DNA of 13,670 nucleotides. Origin: BRH-c25 sp041690515. GTDB lineage: Bacteria > Bacillota > Clostridia > Lutisporales > Lutisporaceae. Shown in pieces: positions 6,285-13,546 of this stretch (the first letter of the stretch is position 1; each line of letters begins with the position of its first letter). The stretch spans positions 1 to 13,670 of the forward strand of contig JAWLHF010000090.1 of NCBI GenBank assembly GCA_041690515.1, written 5' to 3'. The notes under the pieces are model-generated. The model did no database searches and had not been told where the DNA came from. It was given only the letters and a program-made list of their open reading frames with translations. The translations under genes were made by a program, and so were the position numbers.

Positions 6285-8126
6285 TTATTCTGACTTCGCA
6301 GCACTTTTTCCCGCGGTTTTCCCGAATACCACAGTATCTGAAAGCGCATTACCCCCAAGCCTGTTTGATCCATGTATCCCTCCGGTTACTTCTCCCGCTG
6401 CATATAATCCTGGTATAACATTGCCCTTCCCGTCAAGAACCTGTGCTTTTGTGTTGATTTCTATACCTCCCATTGTATGATGAACCGTTGGTACACGTGC
6501 ACCTGCATAGAATGGAGGAGTATCTATTTTATCTTTGAACAATGTTCTTCCGAAAGGATCTTCTATTCTTTTTTCTACAGCCTTGTTAAAGGTATCTACA
6601 GATTTTGCGAGGTTATCAGAATCAACCCCAATCTGATCTGCCAGGTCCTTCAATGAATATGCTCTATAAGCTCTGCCTTCTTCCATAAGCAGGTCTATTG
6701 CTTCATCAAAATTGTTCTTTGTATCCCCAGTAGGATAGGAATGCTTGTCAACAATGACCCACATATAGCTGTCCTTCTGTTCTAGCAGTGCTTTTGTCAT
6801 TACGTCTCTTCTGGCACCTTCATCTACAAAGCGATTTCCGTCTTTGTTAACAAATATCCTGTTTTCAACTCCCTGTTCTATGTTTCCGCTAAGACTCCCT
6901 GTTTCTGGATCACCCATTGGCAACAGCTGGATATGTTCCATTCCTATCAAGCTGGCACCAGCTTTTTCAGCCATCCACATACCATCACCGGTAGCCCCCG
7001 GATGATTGGTGGTCTTCATATTTGTCAGATCCGGCCACATGCTGTTGTAATAGTTTCTCGCAATGATATTTGAACCAAATCCGCCTGTTGCTATGATAAC
7101 ACCATTATTTGCCCTGGCAATCACAGTACCCTCTGCATTTTCCGCTTCTACACCGACTACCCGGCCGTTTTCAATTATAAGCTCTGTTGCCCTTGTGTTG
7201 AGCATAACTTCAATATCAAGGCTGTGCTGATCAATATAACCCATATATGTTTCTATGTAGCCTGTTCCAAGAGGCTTTTCCGGCTTATGGGATCTCGGCC
7301 ATAGCGAGCCTAAGACTGTAAATACTTCGTCCTTAAACTTCATACCCATGCTTTCAAGCCATTCAAGTGCGGGATATGCATTTTCCACAAGCTTTCTCAC
7401 CATTTCCGGTTTACCCAGCCTGTCTCCGCCTTCATAAGTCTGAATGTAGTGCTTTTCAATGGAGTCCTCTATACCCTGTGCCGATTGCCGCTTAGGATCA
7501 ACCGCATTATATGCAGCCCCGGATCTGACCGTGTTTCCGCCAACCATAGGCATCCTTTCCAAAACAAGAACCCCGGCGCCATTCTGATGTGCAGATACTG
7601 CAGCTGCAAGCCCGGCTCCTCCGGCTCCAATTACAATAACATCTGCTTCCTTTTCTATCCTTCCTCTTGCCTGCAGAGTACTCCTGTCCGGCTTTTTTCT
7701 AAAATCAGCAATATTTACCCCTGACTTTTCCAATGCCTGTTCTACAGCTGCAATAACACCGGTGCTGGATTTTGTGCATCCTGAGACCGCATCAACAGCA
7801 ATGCTCTGATGCTTTACAATTTCTTCAGCCACTATTTTAGCCGCTACTGCTCCTACTCCGGGGGATTCGTTCTGCTTAATAATCTGAACAGATTTGAGCT
7901 TGTTTCCATCCAGCTTTATTTCCACTTGAATAACGCCATAGCAACCTCTGCCTTCACCTATATATACTCCTGCCTTTACTGCCCCATGGCGTGCATCAGC
8001 TTCTTTACCTGCAACCTTTAATACCTGTCCCGGGTAAACAGCATAAAAGCTGTCTGCATAGACAGTAGCAATAACACAACATAAGAATACAACAGCAAGC
8101 AGCAATCCTGTAAATTTCCTTTTCAT
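6285..8126 (-). CDS. secreted FMN/FAD flavoprotein reductase (fumarate/urocanate reductase family)
   Basis: The 613-residue protein starts at ATG 8126 behind GGGGGAGG. An in-frame ATG at 8153 lies upstream of that site and is unlikely. Residues 1-24 are an export signal peptide (KRK, hydrophobic core, cleavage after VYA). Residues 50-135 are an FMN-binding domain with DAVSGCTKSS (112-121), where T118 is the expected covalent FMN acceptor attached by an ApbE-type transferase. Residues 160-613 are the FAD-binding reductase domain: GAGGAG (167-172), GGNTVRSG, NRFVDEGARRD (431-441), VHHTMGG and GGIHGSNRLGGNALSD. Relative to Shewanella fumarate reductase, the proton-donor arginine (R440) and substrate residues E417, H549 and R589 are kept. 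The substrate histidine and threonine are replaced (L402 and I416). It likely reduces an activated C=C acid at the cell surface in anaerobic respiration; fumarate itself is doubtful. Confidence 0.9.
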   Translation of the reverse strand: MKRKFTGLLLAVVFLCCVIATVYADSFYAVYPGQVLKVAGKEADARHGAVKAGVYIGEGRGCYGVIQVEIKLDGNKLKSVQIIKQNESPGVGAVAAKIVAEEIVKHQSIAVDAVSGCTKSSTGVIAAVEQALEKSGVNIADFRKKPDRSTLQARGRIEKEADVIVIGAGGAGLAAAVSAHQNGAGVLVLERMPMVGGNTVRSGAAYNAVDPKRQSAQGIEDSIEKHYIQTYEGGDRLGKPEMVRKLVENAYPALEWLESMGMKFKDEVFTVLGSLWPRSHKPEKPLGTGYIETYMGYIDQHSLDIEVMLNTRATELIIENGRVVGVEAENAEGTVIARANNGVIIATGGFGSNIIARNYYNSMWPDLTNMKTTNHPGATGDGMWMAEKAGASLIGMEHIQLLPMGDPETGSLSGNIEQGVENRIFVNKDGNRFVDEGARRDVMTKALLEQKDSYMWVIVDKHSYPTGDTKNNFDEAIDLLMEEGRAYRAYSLKDLADQIGVDSDNLAKSVDTFNKAVEKRIEDPFGRTLFKDKIDTPPFYAGARVPTVHHTMGGIEINTKAQVLDGKGNVIPGLYAAGEVTGGIHGSNRLGGNALSDTVVFGKTAGKSAAKSE

Positions 8127-8211
8127 ATGGCCTCCCCCTCTGAAAGCATACACAGTCGAGCTTTTATTTTATTAACATTATATTACATTGAAGGGTTTAT
8201 TACCTATATTA

Positions 8212-8240
8212 ATATTAATACTGTGTTAAACAATCGTCAA
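8212..8240 (-). promoter_or_regulatory. candidate promoter of the flavoprotein reductase gene
   Basis: On the minus strand TTGACG (8240-8235) and TAATAT (8217-8212) are 17 bases apart, with transcription expected near 8205 and a leader of about 80 bases. The -10 element lies inside a perfect 14-base palindrome, TATTAATATTAATA (8207-8220), which may be an operator or simply AT-rich sequence. Confidence 0.5.
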
Positions 8241-8274
8241 TCAACAATCTGATACCGTTATTAAGCCATACAAT

Positions 8275-8312
8275 AAAAAAGCATTGTATTCATTCATTGA
8301 ATACAATGCTTT
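8275..8312 (-). terminator. intrinsic terminator of the chemotaxis receptor gene
   Basis: AAAGCATTGTATTCA (8278-8292) and TGAATACAATGCTTT (8298-8312) form a perfect 15-bp stem with a five-base loop. On the minus strand it is followed by six Ts. It begins six bases after the receptor stop codon and separates this gene from the flavoprotein gene. Confidence 0.92.
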
Positions 8313-8317
8313 CGCAT

Positions 8318-10111
8318 TTACAATTTAAATCTGCTAACAACTGAATTAAGCTCTTCGGCCATTTTCGCCAGTTCCTGTGAGGATGATGCGACTTCCTGAA
8401 TAGCCGCCACCTGTTCCTGCGAAGATGCCGATATTTCTTCAGTCGATGCGGCCGCTTCCTCTGTTATTGCCGCCGCACTGCCTGCTGATCTAGAGATTTC
8501 TTCACTGCTTGCGGCAACTGACTGTATTGAATTATTTACATGTTCAATTTGTGTGACTATGTTCTCGATTTCATCTACTATGTTTCTGAATGAATCTCCT
8601 GCTTTACTTACTATAACAACACCTTCATCAACCTCTTTAGTGCTGGCTGTCATATTTTTCACCGCATTCTCGATTTCTTGACGTATCTTTCCTATGAGAT
8701 CATTGATTTGTTGTGCTGAAGTGTTGCTTTGTTCTGCTAGCTTTCTAACTTCATCCGCAACAACCGCAAAGCCTTTTCCATACTCACCTGCCCGTGCCGC
8801 TTCTATTGCTGCATTCAGCGCCAATAGATTTGTTTGCTCTGAGATGTCTTTTATAACATCAACTATCTCATTGATTTTCTTCGATTCCTCTCCAAGGGAG
8901 TTAATTACTTTGGCCGTTTCCAAAGAAGTTCTCTGTATAGCTTTTATTTTTGTCACAGCATTTTCGGATACGGCAAGGCCGTTGTTTGATATATCCAGAA
9001 CCTTTTTGCTACCCTCTACTGCATTGGCTGCACTAATGGACATATTTTCAACATCCTCGACAGTATGGTTGATACTGTTACTGACATTCTGCATTTCCTC
9101 AGCCTGCTCTGCGCTTCCCTCAGCCAGCTGGTTAATAGTGGCTGCAATATCTGAGCTTATTGAAGATGCTCCTTCTGAAGCTGTTGCCAACTGCTGACTG
9201 GAAAAAGTCAAACCCTGTGAAGTCGTACTTATTTTTGTAACCAGCTCTTTTAATCCTTCTGTCATTTGACTTAAGCTCGTAAACATCTGCTTGATTTCTC
9301 TTGTCCCATGTTCCTTCTTAATATGGACAGTCAGGTTGCCTTTGGCAATTTCACCTGTTATTGCCGCTGACGCAATAATAGGCTTGCTTATGGCAGAACT
9401 TAGGAAAAAACCTAGTAGTACAGCCAGCAAAAATCCAATGGAAACTGCTATCAGCAACAGTGTTGATATATTGTCGTACATCGAGCCTGCATCCAACCTT
9501 GCTGCATTTGTATACTCAACATTTAGTTGAACGAGTTTATCAAGCTGTTCTTTAGAATTAGCAAAATACCTGTCATTTGATCCATCTTTTTTGATGATCA
9601 TCATATTTTTTGTGTCTTCAGAAGGGGAAGCGTTGTACTGTTTTGCTAAATCAACAAAACTATTGATGTTCTTTTTCCACACATCCCAAAACATCAAAAA
9701 ATCATTTTGCATAATCAGCTCCTCTTCTGTTGCAGGCATCGCAGCATATATCCCCCACTCATTTTCTGCTTTTTTCAGTGCATCGTCAATACTCTTCAGT
9801 TGTGAGTCAAAATCTGTTCCTTTAATTGTATTCAACATGATGAGATTAACTGAATCATCAATTGAGGTTTGTGCTTCTGAAATAATCAGAAGTGCTTGTA
9901 CACTTGGAAGCCGCCTCTCAGCAAACTCATCCTGGAGCTTATACATTCTGAAAGTCGCATTGTATCCAATAACTCCAACTATTGCTACAATAAGTGCTAC
10001 AGTTAAAAAACCTGCTATCAGTTTTGTACGTATTTTGAAGTTGGTTAAAAACTTCATATGAATACCTGATGTCTTTTTTGTACGTGTTTTGGAGTTGCTA
10101 AAAAACTTCAT
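8318..10111 (-). CDS. methyl-accepting chemotaxis protein
   Basis: The 597-residue protein has the full receptor layout. It has a basic N-terminus, membrane segment 1 (about 31-51), an extracytoplasmic helical sensor of about 165 residues of the four-helix-bundle type, membrane segment 2 (about 217-239), a HAMP domain (240-293) and a long coiled-coil signalling domain. The receptor tip is nearly invariant: EQTNLLALNAAIEAARAGEY followed by GKGFAVVADEVRKLAEQS (about 425-462). The tip contacts CheA and CheW. Glutamine/glutamate-rich heptads on either side are the methylation regions. The start is ATG 10111 after ATAGGAGGT. A further in-frame ATG at 10210 coincides with the promoter -35 element and cannot be the main start. 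The ligand is unknown. Residues 1-18 are a diverged duplicate of residues 19-36. Confidence 0.95.
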   Translation of the reverse strand: MKFFSNSKTRTKKTSGIHMKFLTNFKIRTKLIAGFLTVALIVAIVGVIGYNATFRMYKLQDEFAERRLPSVQALLIISEAQTSIDDSVNLIMLNTIKGTDFDSQLKSIDDALKKAENEWGIYAAMPATEEELIMQNDFLMFWDVWKKNINSFVDLAKQYNASPSEDTKNMMIIKKDGSNDRYFANSKEQLDKLVQLNVEYTNAARLDAGSMYDNISTLLLIAVSIGFLLAVLLGFFLSSAISKPIIASAAITGEIAKGNLTVHIKKEHGTREIKQMFTSLSQMTEGLKELVTKISTTSQGLTFSSQQLATASEGASSISSDIAATINQLAEGSAEQAEEMQNVSNSINHTVEDVENMSISAANAVEGSKKVLDISNNGLAVSENAVTKIKAIQRTSLETAKVINSLGEESKKINEIVDVIKDISEQTNLLALNAAIEAARAGEYGKGFAVVADEVRKLAEQSNTSAQQINDLIGKIRQEIENAVKNMTASTKEVDEGVVIVSKAGDSFRNIVDEIENIVTQIEHVNNSIQSVAASSEEISRSAGSAAAITEEAAASTEEISASSQEQVAAIQEVASSSQELAKMAEELNSVVSRFKL

Positions 10112-10120
10112 ATAAATACC
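10022..10120 (-). repeat. 54-base tandem duplication at the chemotaxis receptor start
   Basis: Two copies of a 45-base unit lie at 10076-10120 and 10022-10066, 54 bases (18 codons) apart, with five mismatches. Each contains a GGTATT-YATATGAAG start region and codes for MKF-(F/L)-(S/T)-N-(S/F)-K-(T/I)-RTK. Only the upstream copy keeps a strong AGGAGG site; the inner copy has TCAGG. The outer ATG therefore appears to be the working start and the inner one the displaced original. Confidence 0.8.
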
Positions 10121-10181
10121 TCCTATGTTGGTTTGTACAATAGTGCTTCCAGGTAACCTCGTATCCTTTTTGTCTTTTTTA

Positions 10182-10210
10182 ATTCTAGTCCATGCTTCTA
10201 TTTTTGTCAA
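10182..10210 (-). promoter_or_regulatory. sigma-A promoter of the chemotaxis receptor gene
   Basis: On the minus strand a perfect TTGACA (10210-10205) and TAGAAT (10187-10182) are separated by exactly 17 bases. Transcription would start near 10175, giving a leader of about 64 bases before ATG 10111. The promoter starts 13 bases after the stop codon of the upstream GTPase-nuclease gene; no terminator is visible between them. Confidence 0.75.
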
Positions 10211-10223
10211 GTATTTACATTCC

Positions 10224-12869
10224 CTATTTATCTTCCTTAATCAGCTTCTCCATCATCTGTTTTGCTTCAGTAGACAATACATCTTCCAGATAATTGCGGT
10301 TTTTTCCCTGTATCTCTCGTTGTTCTTCCCTGATTCGTCTGTCAGCCTCTTGGATCTCAGCTTTCAGTTCTCTGGCTGACAACAGTGCACACCCGACCCC
10401 CCTGACGATTATCTGCTGCAACCCATCTGAGGTTGCAACCGCTATCTTATACTTCTTCTGATTGTCATGGGCAAATTTTTCAATATACTGATCTGCGGTT
10501 TGCGCCTCCTTAGTGTATACCATATGAATATTGTGATAGTCGATTATCTCCACCCTATGCCCTTCTACACGATACGCGTCAAATACAACAATTATCTGAC
10601 ACTGGCGGACCCATTGGTAATTGCTGAGAGAATCGAGCAGCTTCATTCTTGCACTGTCTATATTTACTGCTGCAAGCTCTTTCAGCTCAGGCCATGCATG
10701 AATGATATTATAACCATCCACAAGAAGGTACTCCTCATTAGTTTCCTTCTGTTCGCCGACATGGGCAGAGCGTTCATAATAACTTTCACGTGCTGTTTTA
10801 CGCTTTTTCCAGGCGGATTTACTTCCCTGGTTCCCATAGTAGGTTTTATTTATGATCTGGTCAATCTCCTCTAAACTAATCCACCGTTCTTCCTCTGATG
10901 CCTTTCGCCCCTTCACCTGTACTATCAACGGTTCATCCTTTTTCTGCAGATAGCTTTCCAGATGCATGTGCTTCTTTACTTTATCCCAAGGGACCAAAAA
11001 TCCTGACCCATGTGTGCAAAATACAGAGCCTGTAGGGTTTTCCGCATCTCTTTCCGAATCATACCCAATACTCTCAATTACCTCCTCGGCATTATGACAG
11101 GGCTCATATCCCTTCAGACTGCAAAACAGTCTGCCGAGGCCTTTGGTATATGCAGTAACCTCTTTCTGGTAATTCCTCATGGCAGCAACCGGAGCACTCC
11201 CTACAAGAACTGAAGTTTCACCGTTTGTATGCAGAACTTTGCTTATACCATGCATTTTCTCAATGTCAGTCATTGCTCTTCCTACCATTTTTTCAGACAG
11301 CTCAAGCTGAAAAGCATAATACGGCTCCAGTAATATGGACTCTGCCTCCTTCAAGCCCTGTCGCACTGCACGGAAGGTAGCCTCTCTGAAATCGCCCCCT
11401 TCGGTATGCTTATTGTGCGCCCTGCCTGATACGAGAGTTATCTTAACATCTGTGAGCTCTGATCCTGTCAGTACCCCTTTATGCTGTTTCTCTCGCAAAT
11501 GAGTCAAAATAAGCCTCTGCCAGCTCTTACCAAGTATATCCTCACTGCAATCCGTACTAAACTGAAGTCCGCTTCCCCTATCACCCGGCTCCAGAAGAAG
11601 GTGAACCTCGGCATAATGTCTTAATGGTTCAAAGTGCCCTACTCCTTCAACTGTATTGGCTATTGTCTCCTTGTATACGATACTTCCGGCGTCAAAGGAT
11701 ACCTGTACCCCAAAGCGGCTTTGTATCAAACTCTGTAAGATCTCGATCTGTACTTCTCCCATGATACGTACCTGAATCTCCTGAAGCTGCTCATCCCAAA
11801 ATATATGAAGCTCAGGCTCCTCTTCTTCAATCAATCGGAGCTTTGGAAGCATCACTCTTGGGTCACAGCCTTCAGGCAGAATTATCCTATAAAACAGTAC
11901 AGGCTCCAATAACGGCACAGACAAAGCCTCCTCTATTCCCAAGCCTTCTCCCGGTATTGTCCTGCTGAGTCCTGATACTGCAAATACAGAACCTGCCTCT
12001 GCCTCATTCACCGCTTCGAATTTCTGTCCTGAGTAGAGACGAATCTGATTTACTTTTTCCTCCCATTCGCCATTGGTCAATAGATCCCTAACCTTGAGCC
12101 TGCCGCCGGTAAGCTTCATGTGGGTAAGGCGGTTACCCTGTTCATCCCTTGTAATTTTGAATATCCTGGCTCCAAATTCCTCAGGGTAGCAAGGTATCAT
12201 GGAATACTCCCCGATGCCCCTGATAAAATGCTCAACTCCCTCCAGCCTTAAAGCAGAGCCAAAAAAGCACGGGAATACCTTACGCTCCTTTACAGCTTTT
12301 CTTATTCTCCCAGTCTCTATATTCCCTGTTTCCAGATAGGATTCCATCATGCTCTCATCACACATGGCAAGATGCTCAAAAAACTCAACTGTATCAGTTT
12401 GTCCAAACTCAATGCACCCATCATCCAGCTGCTTCTTCATCTCCTCCATCAGTGTATTCTTGTCCGTCCCATCCCTATCCATTTTGTTGACGAATATAAA
12501 GACAGGTATCTGATACATGTCAAGCAGGCGCCATAATGTCCTTGTATGCCCCTGCACTCCATCTGCGCCGCTTATTACCAGAACGGCATAATCCAATACC
12601 TGTAGTGTTCTCTCCATCTCAGCCGAAAAATCCACATGACCCGGTGTATCCAGTAAGGTAACCTGAACTCCGTTTATTTCAAACAATGCCTGTTTGGAGA
12701 AGATTGTGATCCCACGCGCTCTTTCCAATTCATAATTATCTAAATAAGCATCCTTATTATCCACCCTTCCCAGTTTTCCTATTTTGCCGCTTAGATAAAG
12801 AATGCTCTCCGATAGTGTCGTCTTGCCGGCATCAACATGTGCCAATATTCCGATGATCAGTTTTTTCAT
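10224..12869 (-). CDS. TetM/EF-G-like ribosomal GTPase fused to a Rae1/YacP-type NYN endoribonuclease
   Basis: The 881-residue protein has two parts. Residues 1-640 align with ribosomal protection proteins (TetM/TetO, about 640 residues). G1 is AHVDAGKTT (10-18), G2 RGITI (52-56), G3 DTPGH (74-78), G4 NKMD (128-131) and G5 near SAL (205-207), followed by EF-G-like domains II-V. A basic linker (about 655-712) leads to residues 713-850, which closely resemble Bacillus subtilis Rae1 (YacP), a ribosome-associated mRNA endonuclease. Motifs are YLLVDGYNIIHAWPELK, IIVVFDA, TKEAQTADQYIEK and ATSDG, with acidic candidates D718, D764, D793 and D815. Family knowledge says both halves act at the ribosomal A site, so a GTPase-delivered nuclease acting on stalled or drug-bound ribosomes is a reasonable inference. 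The domain IV loop of TetM that displaces tetracycline is not conserved, so drug resistance should not be assumed. The ribosome binding site AAAGGAT is weak and distant. Confidence 0.9.
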   Translation of the reverse strand: MKKLIIGILAHVDAGKTTLSESILYLSGKIGKLGRVDNKDAYLDNYELERARGITIFSKQALFEINGVQVTLLDTPGHVDFSAEMERTLQVLDYAVLVISGADGVQGHTRTLWRLLDMYQIPVFIFVNKMDRDGTDKNTLMEEMKKQLDDGCIEFGQTDTVEFFEHLAMCDESMMESYLETGNIETGRIRKAVKERKVFPCFFGSALRLEGVEHFIRGIGEYSMIPCYPEEFGARIFKITRDEQGNRLTHMKLTGGRLKVRDLLTNGEWEEKVNQIRLYSGQKFEAVNEAEAGSVFAVSGLSRTIPGEGLGIEEALSVPLLEPVLFYRIILPEGCDPRVMLPKLRLIEEEEPELHIFWDEQLQEIQVRIMGEVQIEILQSLIQSRFGVQVSFDAGSIVYKETIANTVEGVGHFEPLRHYAEVHLLLEPGDRGSGLQFSTDCSEDILGKSWQRLILTHLREKQHKGVLTGSELTDVKITLVSGRAHNKHTEGGDFREATFRAVRQGLKEAESILLEPYYAFQLELSEKMVGRAMTDIEKMHGISKVLHTNGETSVLVGSAPVAAMRNYQKEVTAYTKGLGRLFCSLKGYEPCHNAEEVIESIGYDSERDAENPTGSVFCTHGSGFLVPWDKVKKHMHLESYLQKKDEPLIVQVKGRKASEEERWISLEEIDQIINKTYYGNQGSKSAWKKRKTARESYYERSAHVGEQKETNEEYLLVDGYNIIHAWPELKELAAVNIDSARMKLLDSLSNYQWVRQCQIIVVFDAYRVEGHRVEIIDYHNIHMVYTKEAQTADQYIEKFAHDNQKKYKIAVATSDGLQQIIVRGVGCALLSARELKAEIQEADRRIREEQREIQGKNRNYLEDVLSTEAKQMMEKLIKEDK

Positions 12870-12948
12870 ATAGTTTTCAAATCCTTTATTTTTTCTGCTC
12901 TTATTACAGTAACTTCATTCAAGCCGTATGTCGGGTCTTATATGTACT

Positions 12949-12977
12949 ATGATACCAGTATGATCGCTATTTTACAA
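12949..12977 (-). promoter_or_regulatory. weak candidate promoter of the GTPase-nuclease gene
   Basis: On the minus strand TTGTAA (12977-12972) and TATCAT (12954-12949) are 17 bases apart. The -10 fits well and the -35 only moderately. Transcription would start near 12942, about 70 bases before the ATG. Confidence 0.3.
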
Positions 12978-13024
12978 TTTATCAGTATAGGATATGAGCT
13001 GCATCACTATACACCTTGTTCTTC

Positions 13025-13063
13025 GTAAAGTACTGTATCTGTATCCCTTATCAAGTACTTTAC
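13025..13063. repeat. 10-base inverted repeat upstream of the GTPase-nuclease gene
   Basis: GTAAAGTACT (13025-13034) and AGTACTTTAC (13054-13063) are perfectly complementary around 19 bases that contain a repeated GTATC. The repeat lies in the divergent region, about 160 bases upstream of the GTPase-nuclease start. It could be an operator or a leader hairpin; no known family was recognised. Confidence 0.55.
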
Positions 13064-13174
13064 TGCATACTACCCTTGGGAAATTTCTTTCCGTTATGCA
13101 ATTATGTATAAGAAGCTCAATTTCATAAAAGCAATTTTATACTTAAAGTGATAATATAGCTTAATAAGAACCCC

Positions 13175-13205
13175 ACCCAATACGCAATCAAGATTGCTGT
13201 TGGGT
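13175..13205 (+). promoter_or_regulatory. two-part hairpin in the leader of the phospholipase-like gene
   Basis: ACCCAA (13175-13180) pairs with TTGGGT (13200-13205), and inside it GCAATC (13184-13189) pairs with GATTGC (13192-13197) around a two-base loop. CCC and GGG flanks could extend it. No U-run follows, so it is not a plain terminator. It may be part of a structured 5' leader of the gene at 13274; I could not match it to a known riboswitch. The remaining divergent region, 12870-13273, shows no gene. Confidence 0.4.
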
Positions 13206-13273
13206 CCCGGGAACCTCGTTGTATTCACAATAAAAACCAAAATTCACTTTATTAGAAAAAGGAGTGAACAAAT

Positions 13274-13546
13274 TTGCGACTAAAAGGAAAATTCAAGATT
13301 CTAATTGTTATGATGCTGGTTCTGCAGATTATACTTGCAAACATTTTACCTGTCTATGCCTGGAAGCCCAAAACCCACGTATACTCTGCAAACTTGATTT
13401 TGGAAGAGCTCCAGGCTAACAATGGGTATTTGGTCTTCCCTTATTTCGGAAAGATAAAGGTTCCGGATGAGTATCTTACTGCCATGCAAACATACCCTGA
13501 CTATTTCAGGGAATGCCCCGTACCGTATTTAAAAACCTTAATCTAA
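13274..13546 (+). pseudogene. truncated secreted zinc-dependent phospholipase C-like protein (N-terminal part)
   Basis: Translation starts at TTG 13274, nine bases after AAAGGAG. The first 29 residues are a signal peptide (basic start, long hydrophobic core, VYA cleavage site). The mature protein would begin WKPKTHVYSANLILEEL. An N-terminal tryptophan followed closely by histidine is the zinc-ligand pattern of bacterial phospholipase C and alpha-toxin proteins (here W30 and H35). The text stays family-like to YPDYFR, near residue 80, and then stops at 13544-13546 after about ten unrelated residues. A complete enzyme would be several times longer and would supply further histidine and aspartate zinc ligands, which are absent here. 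A different frame continues open to the window end. The gene is therefore broken by deletion, recombination or a frameshift, unless this is a sequencing error. Confidence 0.6.

Noticed and set aside
6065..6418. 117-residue plus-strand open frame across the flavoprotein 3' end
   Set aside because: It runs through a terminator arm and antisense to the conserved flavoprotein C-terminus; no ribosome binding site is seen.
8694..9197. 167-residue plus-strand open frame
   Set aside because: It is antisense to the conserved signalling domain of the chemotaxis receptor, with no start signal or family features.
10112..10210. Extended N-terminus of the chemotaxis receptor from ATG 10210
   Set aside because: That ATG coincides with the -35 element of a strong promoter, and a much better start with AGGAGG lies at 10111.
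10224..12869. Tetracycline resistance gene (tetM-like) call
   Set aside because: The GTPase part resembles TetM, but the drug-contacting loop is replaced and a nuclease domain is added, so a resistance label is not supported.
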